Origin: Dentipellis sp. KUC8613
Taxonomy: Eukaryota > Basidiomycota > Agaricomycetes > Russulales > Hericiaceae
Assembly: GCA_002286715.1 (NCBI GenBank)
Contig: NSJX01000010.1
Coordinates: forward strand, 663,892-727,891
Direction: 5' to 3'
Length of the DNA stretch: 64,000 nucleotides
A program made the position numbers and the translations under genes. Below are positions 23,046 through 34,983 of the stretch, piece by piece. The notes below the pieces were generated by a model, which searched no databases, had not been told where the DNA came from, and saw nothing but the letters and a program-made list of their open reading frames with translations. Positions within the stretch are counted from its first letter, which is position 1, and every line of letters begins with the position of its first letter.

Positions 23046-24128
23046 CCTACCTGCCCGCCTCCTGGACAAGAAAACGCAAAGTAAGAAACATTCTGACCAC
23101 ATACACGAAGCCGGTCAGGGACGTTCACGGTGGATCGAACTTGAGTGGCAACCTGCTCGCCCTAGCCCTATCGACTACATCCCACGGCCAGCACAACACT
23201 GATCTATAAGTAAAGCTGTGCTTATAATCTAGTTTATGGTACCCTCGAACTCCGCGGCCTGTTTCAACCGTCCATCTTCAAGTATGACTCTTTCCGGAAG
23301 ACCTTGAGAGAAAAGAAGGTTGTTGTACTGACTAAATTCACAGATTCAAAGACGCCCTGCAGTCAGCCGTGCAAGAATGACACTATTGAGAGCAAGAGAA
23401 ACACCGCCTTTTAAGGAGGAAAAAATTGTACAGACGTGGTTGACACAGTCAGTTTATCAATTATACCACATTGACGATGTTCGCTAAATCCTATGCAGAA
23501 GTTTTCGTCCCACTATCAGGTCAGTCAAGGGCTGAAAGAGACAGTCAACGTCCTCATGGTGAAACCGTTTGGGTACGATTCGTACGACAGCGCCTTCAAA
23601 GAAGATCTAGAAAATATATTTGCCAGGTGGAGTACGAAAGAGGCCACGGATGGCGCTAAGACTGACACGAATTTGACCCTGGAAACAGGCGTCCCCTAAC
23701 GATACCGCTACGTGCAAGGATGATTAAAAATCGCATGTCACAGAAACTCACGACGAGTCCTATCCCGACGACATCCAGACCTCCCAATCTGATGATGGTG
23801 TTGGCTTGACAAGACAGGGGCGTTCATGTTTGCGCTGATAGCTGGACGTGTGGGAGGGTAATGCATAGAACGAATATTTCTGTCCATGACTCAAACCATA
23901 AATTCATGTGTCCGTCGTGCCCACCGAGAACCTGATATCGGAGGATGCAGCAGGATTCGAGAAGCCCAGTGACCTAGTGACACGTAAAATCTTGGCGCCC
24001 GATGCTCGTTCCCAACTTCGTATAGGAAGGAAGGGAGGAAGGGAATTCACACGTTACGTTCATCCTTGAGAGAATAAAAGCCAGCTGAAGTTGGGTTTGA
24101 CTTACCTTCCATCCAGATATTGCGGCCC
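23046..24128. other. Intergenic, no gene supported
   Basis: One 68-codon frame at 23493-23699 (MQKFSSHYQVSQGLKET...) looks somewhat protein-like but has no recognisable domain and no flanking exons I could join. The rest holds only short frames. Confidence 0.4.
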
Positions 24129-25048
24129 ATGGCTTCGTCAAAACCGGGTCCCCGTCCACCCCATTCGTCCGCATCACGCTCATCCTGGAGGCCCTCGTCT
24201 ATCTTTGGCCGGAAAAGACGCTCCCAACAGCTTGAGCCTCATGCACCGAATCTTGACGGAGAAGACCGTGGATCGTTGGCTATGACCGAACCAGCTCCCC
24301 GCACGCCTCCTCTTCCTCTCGCCGACAATCGCCTGTCACTGCCGCCGGGTCCAACGATACCGATACCGCCAGGTACTACAATGTTCGTATCACCGAGTAC
24401 TGCAACGCCCATAGTGCCAAGCGCTTCTATGCCCTTATCGGCAGGTGCTGCAGTACCTACGCTGTCAGCCGCTGCTACGCCTGGACCACCTACAGCATCC
24501 GAACTTTCTTCCCCAGCGCCGGCGTCATTTGTCGTACACTCGGGGCCGTCAGTCGAGTATGCGGCATCGGCAAGTACTTGGGATTCAGATGAAGAGAGTG
24601 AGCGTAGTTCGGATACCGCTGGCGAGGCCCGTGAACGCAAAACAGGGGTAAGTCAGTTTCACTCACCTGACCATGGGTCCTGCGCGATGTGATCCTCATT
24701 GATTCTTGGGACCTTCAGTTGCAAGACGTGGACCAGCTCCTGCGGAGCCCACAATTCCCTCGCACACAAGCGCAAGCCACCTCCCTCATAGCGCTTGCCA
24801 TGACGCTACGCGATCAACGGGCTTCCCGCCAGACTGTTGCAGAATATGGCGTCCGGAATGCTGCAACTTTGGCACACCTTTGGGAGAGGGAGCAGAAAGC
24901 GGCGGAAGAGGATCGGCGGCAAGCTGAGAAGGCCGTGAGGATCATTCGCGCTATCGTTCAGAGCAGAGGCTTTCTGGCTGGTCCAGAAATCTCAGACCCT
25001 TCGATCCAGCCAAATATCGATAAGGGGAAGGGTCGCGAAATGGCCTAA
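24129..25048 (+). CDS. Hypothetical protein with Pro/Ser-rich N-terminus and coiled-coil-like C-terminus
   Basis: I do not recognise this protein of about 280 residues. The first ATG in frame is 24129 (MASSKPGPRPPHSS). Exon 1 encodes a basic start, then a long Pro/Ala/Ser/Thr-rich region and an acidic Ser patch (WDSDEESERSSDTAGEA). A phase-0 intron (GTAAGT near 24649 to CAG near 24719) joins ERKTG to LQDVDQLLRSPQF. The second exon is helical, with HLWEREQKAAEEDRRQAEKA suggesting a short coiled coil, and ends PNIDKGKGREMA. No signal peptide or membrane segment is seen. The clean splice and sustained bias support a real gene. Confidence 0.65.
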
Positions 25049-25631
25049 GAATCGATCGATATGTGAGATCCCCGTCCTGCATATGAATGAACTTTTATAC
25101 CTGACCTCGGGACAGAGCTCCCTGCCTTTCTTCCCGTGTTCTCAATGTGTCGTTCAGTTATCAATTGGGTCCATCTTGTTGTATTCGTTCGTCCGGCGTA
25201 ATCCATGCATGGAGTCGTAGACAGGAGCGTGCTGCTGGTTGATGGCAAGGCCACCCTTAGTACACGCCGTGAGACCGTTCATCGACCTGATGTCAAAGAA
25301 TAATGTCCTTCAGTTCGAATCTACCACGTACCTGCAGCATTGAGTGTGTGTCAGCTATGCATGGATGCAAACGAGGCCGAAGGTGTAGAATGAGGGTGGC
25401 TCACTCGATAAACCGACCTACTGTTGACCGTAACTGAGCAGTGAGCGCGTTGTAGTGAACTCGCACGACGCGCGCACCATCATCACCACCAGGCTCCTTT
25501 GTCTCGCTACTCTTCACCGACATCTCTTCATTCGACGACACGCGAGACAGGATCGTACTGTCTGCCAAAAATAACTTCTTTCTCATCAAAGCTATAGCTC
25601 CTCAAATCACCGTCGTACCCGCACCTTTCAA
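25049..25631. other. Intergenic, Eaf3 promoter region
   Basis: No gene is seen. The right part, up to the Eaf3 ATG at 25632, must contain that gene's promoter. Small minus-strand frames here lack splice support. Confidence 0.45.
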
Positions 25632-27219
25632 ATGTCTACACCGACCTTCACTCCCAACGAGCGCGTGCTTTGCTATCATGGCCCACTCATCTACGAGGCC
25701 AAGGTTCTCAAAACGGAGACATGGGATGCTGAAAACACGAAGCTGGGCACCGTCGGCCCGCACTACTTTGTGCATTACAAGGGATGGAAGCAGACGTGAG
25801 TGTCCTTGTCCATTCGCTCGCCCGCCTTCTGTTTTCCTAGCCTTCTCTCGCTGCAATATACTGTCGCACTGAGCGTATGACAAGTCGATACGTGTGGAGG
25901 GTGCACAGACTCGAGTAACTCTGCTGCATTACGGCATGTCGAGACTGCAGCACGTAGCTTCACTCTAACGTTCGATTGGATCGTTTCTTTTACGATTGAA
26001 TCATGGGCTAATCGACGTCGTTCCCCACTTGCATGTTCTCTCATGAAACCGAATTCCTGTTCGCCAATGGCCCATCGTCTCTGAACGCCACACCCAACTC
26101 GAACCCTTACATCGCGTATTCTACACGCTCGTATCTGCATCGCACCACCACCACCACCACCACCACCACCAACACCACCACCACTTACCTACCTCGAATT
26201 TCAACTACCACCCATCCAGCTGGGACGAATGGGTGCCGCCCGCCCGCCTCCTGAAATTTACAGAATCCAATCTTACACTCCAAAAATCGCTCTCACTCGC
26301 ACAAGCCGCAGCGACCTCTGCCGCAGGGGGATCAAGCGGGCCGTCGAAGAGCGCCTCCGGCGTCGGTGGGAAGGCAGGAGCGCGGCGTAAAGAAGGCGGG
26401 AGAGGAACGAAACGTGCGCGAGAGGATGATGACGGCGCTCGGCGGCCGGAGCTGCGTGTGCAGGTGCCTGAGACGCTGAAGGTGTTGCTCGTCGACGATT
26501 GGGAGAGTGTTACCAAGAACTGCGAGGTGAGCACTTTGTTTGTTCATAGTGAGGGGAGTGTTGATTGGAAGTGCGTGTGTTACAGCTGGTGACATTGCCG
26601 CGAAGCCCGACGGTTGTAGAGATTCTACAACAGTTCAAGGAGCATGTACTGGCGGACCCACCTCCTCAGTGCGTATTCAGTTTCTACTTCTTCGTTATCG
26701 GCTCTGATACACTTACATTGCGCAGTCTACGTGATCCGCCGGTGCTGCTGCCAACCGTCATCGCAGGCCTGACTGTGTACTTCGACCGTGCGTTAGGTGC
26801 GAACCTGCTCTACCGTTTTGAGCGACCACAGTACGCGGAGATCCGCAAGCGGTATGTAACGGGACCGACTGTGAAGGTCGGTGAGGAGCGGGAGATGAGC
26901 TCCGTGTATGGAGCAGAGCATCTCCTGCGTATGCTTGGTGCGTTATTGGTCATCCGTTCCTTCTCTGGGATGATGTTCACGATCGAATCCGCAGTGAGCC
27001 TGCCGCAGATGGTGGCGACATCGACGATGGACCCGGAGAGTGTAGCCTTGCTGAGGGACTACGTTGCGGAGCTCATGGAGTACGTCGTTGATTATACGTC
27101 ACGTTCATTCTGTGGCTGACTTGTCCAATTGCAGTTTCTTGGTGCAGGAGCGCAACCGTTTGTTCCAAGCCCAGTATGATTCCGCATCCCTGCAATACCA
27201 AAGCATCTCTCGGTCATGA
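25632..27219 (+). CDS. EAF3: Eaf3/MRG15-like chromodomain protein (NuA4 and Rpd3S complexes)
   Basis: Eaf3/MRG15 reads methylated H3K36 and recruits the NuA4 acetyltransferase and Rpd3S deacetylase. The start [20 protein letters not shown] opens the chromodomain, continuing [15 protein letters not shown] and, after an intron, [19 protein letters not shown] Gly/Lys/Arg-rich linker ([11 protein letters not shown]) precedes the MRG domain: [52 protein letters not shown] and [13 protein letters not shown]. The last exon ends [19 protein letters not shown] plus RS. The chromodomain-splitting intron (about 25797-26219) is unusually long for this window (some 420 bp) and contains an ACC/CAC repeat. 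The other introns are near 50 bp. Confidence 0.95.
26140..26190 (+). repeat. CAC-type trinucleotide repeat inside Eaf3 intron 1
   Basis: A run of CCA/CAC triplets with a few interruptions lies inside the long first intron of the Eaf3 gene, not in its coding sequence. Confidence 0.8.
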
Positions 27220-28134
27220 TCGAAACACTGTGATATTTATCCGTGGCCGCTTTTCGTGGGGTTGACTGTGTAGGATATGCCAATGATAGCTGTATTTGGG
27301 ATGCGATTGCATTCGCTTCACTTTAATGGGGTCCAGATATGAATGGTATACGGCGCTTCGCTTCCCATTCGAACTGTCCAAGTTCTCGAAAAATTCTGGT
27401 ACTCACCTTTTTAGTGGAACTGCAGGCACACTTTATGTCGATGTAGGCGTTTGTTCGTAATTCGTGCAGGCTCACATAGATTAACGTCTCGATAGGCAGG
27501 TTTGGAAAGTCTCAGTAACACCGCATTCCTTGTCCACCAATGAAACAGGGCGCCGGCATTCAAACGGACTGACGGTGTCCGGAGCTGAAGTCCACCGAGG
27601 ATGTGACGAGGCAGGCGGCTGCCGTGCACGATCTGTTTTCAGGGACGAAACCGCTATACCATCGCTCACCTGGATATTTGTGCGGTGCCGCAGCGAAATG
27701 CACCCGAAATGCATGAGCATGGAGCTACGAGCGCTACGCGCCGGCGGATTCACCTTGACGACCATACAGCCAGCGGGCAAGATTTTAGGTTTTAGCGTAT
27801 TGCACCCATGAAGTCAGGATCGGCGACGGCAAATTGGATCCCTGCATTGTGACATCGTACCACCGGAGTGGCGGAAAATGACCCCGCTCCGGCTTCTGTG
27901 AGTTCTTAGTTCGCGCTCATCGCTGCCTTCTATCTCAGCGCGCCGATCTTTGTGACTCGTCGCTGCGCACGCGCGCACATGTCCCATAGCCGAGACCCTG
28001 AGCTCCATGGTTTACCTCATCATGCGGCTCGGAAGAAGGCCCTGAGAGTCCCCGCCGGTAGACTGGTAAATATACATAGGTATTTACCTATTGTCGCTGC
28101 CCAGCGCCAGTCATTCACTCTTCCTTTCGCCGCA
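27220..28134. other. Intergenic, no gene seen
   Basis: About 0.9 kb lies between Eaf3 and the first DUF6534 gene. Overlapping frames on both strands near 27480-27810 have no domain or splice support. Confidence 0.45.
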
Positions 28135-29891
28135 ATGGGTGCCTTCGACCTCATGTGAGCTTTCTTTGCCATATTTCGCCGACTTCTGCATCTATGCTGA
28201 CGCGAATGCACGTTTCTTTCTTTTCAAAGACTAGGCCCCATTCTTATGGGCACGATGATGAACGTTCTCCTCCTTGGTGTCATGATTGTCCAATGTTTTG
28301 TGTACTTCGAGTGAGTACTCTATCATCTCTACCCTAAGGTCTCACCAATCTCATGGCCTGCTATAGACGCTACAAGAGGTACGCTGGTCCTTCTGCACTT
28401 CGTCCTTCTGCACTTCGTCCTTCTGCACTTCGTCCTCAAAGTCTTCACCATTTTGTCTACTAGTGACAAACCTGTGATCAAGTCCATCGTGCGTCACATT
28501 CCTTATCTCGTCCCTCTCAATTGCAATGGGGCTGACATTTCGGTGGCCGTATGTAGGTCGGACTCCTGCTTCTCTTGGATGGTCTCAGCTCAGCGTTCGC
28601 GATGGCCATGACTTACAACTATCTGGTGACAAACTTCGGTACGAGTCATTCTTCATGAAATCGACACCATGTTCACGCGTTGCTCTCAGCAAATCCTCCT
28701 GCCATTGCTTTCACCAACACAGGTGACAGATACCATTCTCCAGTTCATGTATGCGCTGACTGAGTCGTTGTGCTCTTAGGTATCGATCCTTGTGAGTACT
28801 TGCTTCATCGTCTTCTCGTTCTGGGCTGATTTACAACCTAGATCCCCTGCTAACAGTAAGTCGTTCGGTGGTCCGAGCGGCTCCATTCTCATTCGTGGTA
28901 TTCCCCAGGGCGTGACCGCCTTCATAGTGCAGTGTTTCTTTGCATGGCGGATCCTCGTCTTGACCAAAAGTCAACCTCTGGCCTTGGTCATTTGTGCTCT
29001 GTCCGTGATTCAGATGTGTTAGTCCTGTGATCCTTGTCTATGTCGATACGGTTGTAAATTGACGTATCCGCATTGCAGTGGCTAGCATCGGGACGATGAT
29101 TGGCGGAATCATTGTGAAGGAGTTCGCGAAGCTCGATCAGGTCAAGCAGATCTCCCTCATTTGGCTCATAGGGTCGGTCGTGACAGACGCAATCATCACT
29201 ATCGCGTTGGTTATATCGCTGGTGCGTTTTCTTTCTCAAGCCTTTTTGCGATTTTTGCTCTGGCTAATAGGCTATCGGCGATCTGGTACAGAGGAAGAAG
29301 ACTGGCTTCGCTGTCACCGATGACTTGACGTCAAAGCTTGTTCGAAGTAAGGATCCGTTCCTACTATGGTTAGCGTGCTGCTGATTCGGTTGGGCACTGT
29401 CAGTGACATTACAGACTGGATTGGCTACTACTACATTTGCTCTGGCAACGGTGATTGCATACCTAGCATCGGTACGTGGTCTCAAGTGCGGCAAACTACA
29501 ACATATGCTATAGCTGACTTTCCTCGATCCCCATAATAGAGCTCTACCCTGTGCGTGTTTTCTCCACATCCGTTACAGTTGCTTCTCAAGCACGTTTAGG
29601 CACCTCGCATTCGGACTACCGCTCTCGAAACTGTACACCAATTCCCTCTTGTCCTCACTCAACGCTCGCGGATACTGGAACGACGAGGGCTACAGTGATT
29701 CGACCAATAGTAGTGAAAAGAGGTTGACCAGATCCAGCGTGGTCAGTCGCTCCGCCCTATACATGCTTTAACCCTCTGAATATGTGTTTCACCAGGTACT
29801 TTCCGCGCCAGCTCGCGCTTCGGCAGCTTTATATCGTCCTGAAGCACCTTCGAAGTACGCACCAGAAATGCGAAGCTTGATGCGGTCTTAA
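28135..29891 (+). CDS. DUF6534 multi-pass membrane protein, copy A
   Basis: This belongs to a large Agaricomycete family of seven-helix membrane proteins (DUF6534) of unknown function. The gene is split into many tiny exons. The start exon encodes MGAFDLM, then LGPILMGTMMNVLLLGVMIV, QCFVYFE, RYKR, VGLLLLLDGLSSAFAMAMTY, NPPAIAFTNTGIDPYPLLT, GVTAFIVQCFFAWRILVLTK, ASIGTMIGGIIVKEFAKL, LIGSVVTDAIITIALVISL and TGLATTTFALATVIAYLAS. The conserved cytosolic tail motif is HLAFGLPLSKLYTNSLLSSL followed by NARGYW. All junctions I checked keep the frame, so the gene looks intact. The closest relative in the window is the copy at 46.6 kb. Confidence 0.85.
28382..28435 (+). repeat. Three tandem 15-bp repeats in an intron of the DUF6534 gene
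   Basis: The unit CCTTCTGCACTTCGT occurs three times in a row in a small intron. The copies are identical, so they are probably recent or slippage-prone. Confidence 0.8.
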
Positions 29892-30278
29892 TTTCTGACA
29901 ACATATGTATTTAGTAGTGCTTGGTCTCTCAGCAGACCCTCGACCCCGAAGGCTATAATATGAGGACCTTCAACCAAACGTGTTCACAACAGATCTTACC
30001 CTCTCATCGATACCCTGCGTAATGTGGCTATTGTACTTCGCAATCTTGCCGTGCCGGTACGGCTCTAATGCAATTAATTCATGGTACACGTATGCATATG
30101 CGTATGATAGTTCGCGGGCGCGTATCGCGGTCGAATTCTTCGTTCTCTCCAGACGAGATGAACGGTCTACGATATCGTTGTCTTTGCTGCATATTGTTTC
30201 GTTGAGTCTACTAATACACGGAGACATTCCTGCTGCCGCCTTCGCGTTCGCATACAGATGCACCAGCCCAACTTGGGC
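29892..30278. other. Intergenic between convergent genes
   Basis: No gene is seen in this gap between the stop codons of the DUF6534 gene and the alpha/beta hydrolase. It should contain both 3' ends. Confidence 0.5.
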
Positions 30279-31267
30279 TCAGTGTTGTAGCCATCTTATC
30301 AACCCCTCCACCCATCCATCGCCTCCGGCCTCTCCGCCTCCGATAAACCACACCAAGCTCAAGTGATTATGCCCCGCCGCCCGGACAACCACTAGTTCCC
30401 CTTTTGCCCCAACTGCTCCTACCCGCTCTCCGAAGGCAACTCTCCAATCTTCTGCGCCCGCCTTCACAAACTCCGGATCCCTCTCGGCCTCGACCATATA
30501 GATCCCGGGTAGCGCACGCAGCACTTCCGGGCTCGCGTTCTCCAGCAGTGCCAAAGGCTGGTGCGTTTCTATCGCCTCGGGAGAGCCGTAGTACATCAGA
30601 GGACCCGGCCCTGTATTCTCGCTTCGGAAATGCATCGGCGCGGCGAGCAGCACGAGCTTCTTGATGCGCGCGCGCAATGGGTCGTCCAGCGGCAGCACAG
30701 CCGGGTCGAGCAGTATCGTTGCGGCATGGATCGCGCCCGCAGAATGCCCCGACAACCACACCCGCTCCCAATCGTACCTCTCCCCCTCTCCCCCGTCCTC
30801 CTCCGCGATCTCACGCGCATGGGAAACGGCCCACTCCAGCGCGCTCCGCACGTCCGCCGCGCCCGCGGGGTACTGCGCGCCGGGTGCGAGGCGGTACTCG
30901 GGCACGAGCACGAGTGCGCCGGCGGTCCGCGCGAAGTGGGCGCCGAGGTTCGCGTAGACCAGGCTCATGGGGCGCGCGGCGCCGGCGACGAACGCGCCGC
31001 CGTGGATATAGACGAGCACGGGTACCTTCGACTCGCTGGGCGGGGGGTAGTAGACGTCGAGGTTGTGGCGCTCGTCGGGCCCGTATTTGAATCGGCGGCG
31101 TGGGATGGACTCGATGGACGCGCGGTGCGGCTCGTGGAGCGCGTTGGCGGCGGCAGTGGCTGGGAAGGTGGTTCTGTGGGAGAAAATAGGTTTCAGAGAG
31201 GGGTTGACGCACTGGGTTCGTAGATGCTAGGGATGTCGGTCGGTACGATGGCAGCGAGGGCGTCCAT
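30279..31267 (-). CDS. Alpha/beta hydrolase, BNA7/kynurenine formamidase- or esterase-like
   Basis: This is a serine hydrolase of the alpha/beta fold with an oxyanion-hole HGG (VLVYIHGGAFVAGAA) and a nucleophile elbow GHSAG (VWLSGHSAGAIHAATILL). The acid residue is probably in YMVEAERDPEF and the His in RAAGHNHLSLVW. These features fit the hormone-sensitive-lipase/BNA7 group, which includes arylformamidases. The start at 31267 gives MDALAAIVPTDIPSIYEP. A 5' intron must be spliced to the second AG (TTCCCAG near 31162) to stay in frame, giving TTAAANALHEPHRASIESIP. The enzyme has no signal peptide. It lies just left of the P450 cluster and could either belong to it or be an unrelated neighbour. 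Confidence 0.85.
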
Positions 31268-32351
31268 GGCTGGTTGCAGCCGTAGCTGCGTGAGGGGCAG
31301 TGATAGGCCCATTGGAGATTGGCGTGGATGCCTTTTATACCACGCCTTGGTGCCTAACATGTACTATATGCCCGAAGCCGTAGTACTCACGGGTATACAT
31401 ATGGACCGCCTTGATTCACTCTCAGACTCTTCGAAGTCTATGGAAACGTGGTCACGCGGTTTTGAAGGCTGGCGCTGTCGGGCGGCATCAGCTTACTGAC
31501 AGGGAATGTTCTATTAGCAATCTTCCCAATACCTGTCAAATTGATACTGACCTGGAGAGTCTTGTAGGTCTGAATCACCTAGGTGCGTTTGGGTGCTCAG
31601 TGAAGAGGATACATAATGGAGTCATGGACCAAGGAACGCGGATTTGAAGAACGAGGTGTGTGATAATGCCAACAGCGTGCACTCCCCTGATAAGGTTGAG
31701 ATATCGTCAGTAGGTGGTTGTTAGTATAAGTATACGCTGGGTGATCCGCGGAAGGCTCAGCGCCATTCGGACTGTTCTTGTCACTGGAAGCCCCTGCGTT
31801 GGAATACCTGGGTAACGACAGAGTGCCAGTGCTTGCTTTACGGCTACCTGCAGATTCCTTCTGAGTTGGGGGATGCAGACAGGTCAACTCTTCCACGAGA
31901 TGGATCTCAACTATTATACCGTGCTCGAGTATAAAAAGGCCTGGCCGGGCTGACAACGTGGCTCGGACGACCCTGAGACAGCGGCGAACTCGGAGGTGAA
32001 CGGGACGCGCCATGCCGGCGCGTAGTAACGTTATGATTCAAATTGAACAACAACAGCTTCTTTCAATTCCGCATCTTGCGCCAACAGTAGCGCTGGCTAT
32101 CTCTTCGTTTCCTCATGGCCAAACGCTCTACACAGATCCTGGCCCCTTTACGGGAGCGGACCAGACTGATGTCATACAGGCAGACTAGTCCCGCCCTCAC
32201 ATGGAAAACTCGACCAGGGTCGCACATGTACAACTCTAAACGATCGCCTGGCGCGTATCACGGTCATGCCTCTATTGCCGGCCCTCTGTAATAAGACGTT
32301 ATAAACGGCTTACGATGAAGGGGGCGATCGTCTCCCAGACTTATCGGCCCC
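31268..32351. other. Intergenic, no gene supported
   Basis: This 1.1 kb separates divergent genes (hydrolase and first P450) and must hold both promoters. The 138-codon minus-strand frame at 31597-32013 shows no recognisable domain. Confidence 0.45.
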
Positions 32352-34405
32352 ATGCCAGACGTCGTAACATTCGTGTGGGCTGTTGCCGCTTTTTCTGCAG
32401 GACTTTCTCTCTGGCATTATCTCAAGGCTCGGTCACCCGACTTCCCTGGCCCATCTCCTCATCCAATCATTGGCAATATCCTCCAAGTCCCGACAGTCAA
32501 GACATGGAGATACTTTGAGCAATTATCGCGGATTTATGGTACGAGTCAGCTGCCCACTTGGTTGGGCGACGATGTGACACGTCAGCAATTATAGGTCCCA
32601 TTTTCAAGCTGTCCCTTGGTGGAGACCATCTGGTCGTCCTCAACAAGGCCCGAGACGCTGAGGAACTCGTAATTCTGTTCTCGTAAAAATTTCAAGATTT
32701 CTATGGTGAAACTGACACACCCCGCAGCTAGGCAAACGCGCAGCCATCTATTCATCCCGCAAACCCTTGATCTACGCAGGCAAGTACCAATCAAACAACA
32801 AGCGGTTTGTTCTTCTCCCGTATGGGGAGACGCTCAAACGTCACCGTGCTGCGTTCTACAAGATGCTGCAACCACGTGGTCAGTCACCTTGCGATGTCAC
32901 CGTACTCCCGAGGTCTAATCATTTCTCGTCTTCGTAGTCGTCGGAGCATATGAAACCATACAAGAGGTCGAGTCGCTGGACCTCTTGCATAACCTTGTCG
33001 TCCAGCCTGAGAACGCTTTCCATCACGCGCAGCGATTCGCGGCCTCCCTCGTCTTCATGCTCAGCTATGGCAAGAGAATGGAAGACAACGGGCGCGATCT
33101 CGAGGGCGTCATCCGGATCTTGGCTAACTTCGTCAGCGACACGTACCCCGGCGCGCATCTGGTGGACATGTTCCCTGCTCTGGATTTGCTCCCAGACTGG
33201 TGCTCGCCGTGGAGGGCGGAGGCGAGGAGGAAACATGAATTTGAAATCAAGGTCTGCTGATTGTTGTTTTGATCTCGAGCATGAGAGGCGGTCTGCTGAT
33301 GTTGGATAGTTATACTCTGATCTTCTCTATGAGGTGAAGGCTCGCATGGAAAATGGGGAGCAAGATATCGAGTGCTTTGCGGCTCGGCTTTGGGATCAGC
33401 ATAAAGCTGAGGGGTTGAAGATCGAAGATATGGCTTACGGTATTGAAGTCTGTCTATGTTCTATGACGCTCGATTACTGACATCCTGCCAGTTGCTGGCT
33501 CAGCATTCGAGGCCGGGACAGATACCACCGCGGGGACGATGCAGTGGCTCTTCGTGGCTAGCATCATGTTTCCGGAAGCTCAGAAGAAGGCTCAAGCGGA
33601 GTTGGACGCCGTCCTCGGCGCGGATGGTTCTACTATCCCTACTTTTGGGCACCTCGACAGCCTGCCTTATTGCGTGGCATTCACGAAGGAGCTGTTCCGC
33701 TTCTTCCCCGCAGCACCTGGCGGCTTTCCTCACTACTCTGACAGAGATGATGAGTATAAGGGAATCAAGGTCCGTGCACTTTTGTTTTCATCTTGCAGCC
33801 CACACTCATTCCTATCGGACAGATTCCTTCAAAGAGCCTCGTCATCCCGTGTCTCTGGACGATAGTATGTCAAATTTCCTAGCTTGTTCATCGGAGTCGG
33901 CAAGGATCTTATCCAGGTTCTAGAACCGCGATGCAGAGGAATTTGATGAGCCAGACACGTTCAACCCTGACCGCTTCCTCAAGCAAGGCGACTGTACTAA
34001 TTTGGCCGCGAGTCTCAGTGAAGACCATTATTCGTTCGGTTTTGGTCGTCGGTAAGCCCAAAACACATCCCAGCTACCTTCGAATATTGAAATCATCATG
34101 TTCAGTCAATGCCCCGGCTTACATATGGCCACCAAGACAATATGGATAGGCGTGACGAGACTCCTATGGGCCTTCGACATCGCCCCAGGCTTGGACGAAC
34201 ACGGTGTTCCCGTGAACGTCGACATGAACAACTGCACATCCGGAATGACCTCGTTCGTTTTCGCAGCTTGCCTTCTCAAAGCTGGAAACTCGTGGCTAAT
34301 TCTCTGTTGACCGACAGGCGCCCCCTGCCATTCGCGATGAAGATCACGCCGCGGTCCCCGCAGCACGCGCAGACGATCGTTGGGCAGTGGTCGCACCATC
34401 AGTGA
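32352..34405 (+). CDS. Cytochrome P450 monooxygenase 1
   Basis: This haem monooxygenase starts with a membrane anchor (MPDVVTFVWAVAAFSAGLSL) and a Pro-rich hinge PDFPGPSPHPIIGN. The I-helix reads AFEAGTDTTAGTMQW, the ExxR motif is in KELFRFFP, the PERF-like motif is FNPDRFL and the Cys ligand loop is FGFGRR-QCPG, split by an intron. About nine introns can be removed with the frame kept throughout, so the gene appears intact. It resembles fungal P450s annotated as O-methylsterigmatocystin-oxidoreductase-like, but the substrate cannot be inferred. It is the first of three P450s next to a prenyltransferase and methyltransferase, which suggests a role in tailoring a specialised metabolite. Confidence 0.93.
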
Positions 34406-34983
34406 ACTAGCGCGACTAGACCCTTCTCTGAGATGCCTGAGTACGTACGGCGGCTGGGTTTGCCATAATAGACCGCTGGATTCCTATTACCACCGCTGGG
34501 GCGAATCCAGAATTAACCTGCCAGCGCCCGCTTCGCAAGGAGCGTGGTTGCGCGCGCGCATGTGGAGGAACTCGAGATGCCAGTAAGTCACATCGGGAGA
34601 TCGCATCACCGTGGCCATCATACCCGCCGGAAAGCACACCGAACGCGTATCTATGCGCGGCGATCCCGGGTCAGCGCCACGAGAGTCAGGACCCTGCAGC
34701 CCTCGCGATCCTCTCCAGATCCGTCATTTCGGAATCTCGACAACCACGTCCGGACTCCGGGCCCGAGTGGGAGCCGAAGAGTCTCTGCCCTGCTTCAAGT
34801 CGCCACGCCGGGCTGAGATCTTTACGTGCGTGATCAATCAGACCGCTCTTTTGCTCTTCCCTTTTTCCTTTCTGCCCTTGAGCTTCCTGAACTGAGACAT
34901 CCTTTCGCTTCTTACGCATGGCATGCAGTGTATAAAGTCACCCCGATGACGCCGCGCTGTAAGCAAGTCGTCTGTTCCTCGTG
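34406..34983. other. Intergenic, promoter of P450 2
   Basis: No gene is seen between the tandem P450 genes 1 and 2. The sequence just upstream of 34984 should include the promoter of the second. Confidence 0.45.

Noticed and set aside
23493..23699. 68-codon frame MQKFSSHYQ... as a gene
   Set aside because: It looks mildly protein-like, but no domain, promoter or flanking exon could be supported.
24120..24128. Start of the coiled-coil protein at 24120
   Set aside because: The codon is TTG; the first ATG in frame is 24129.
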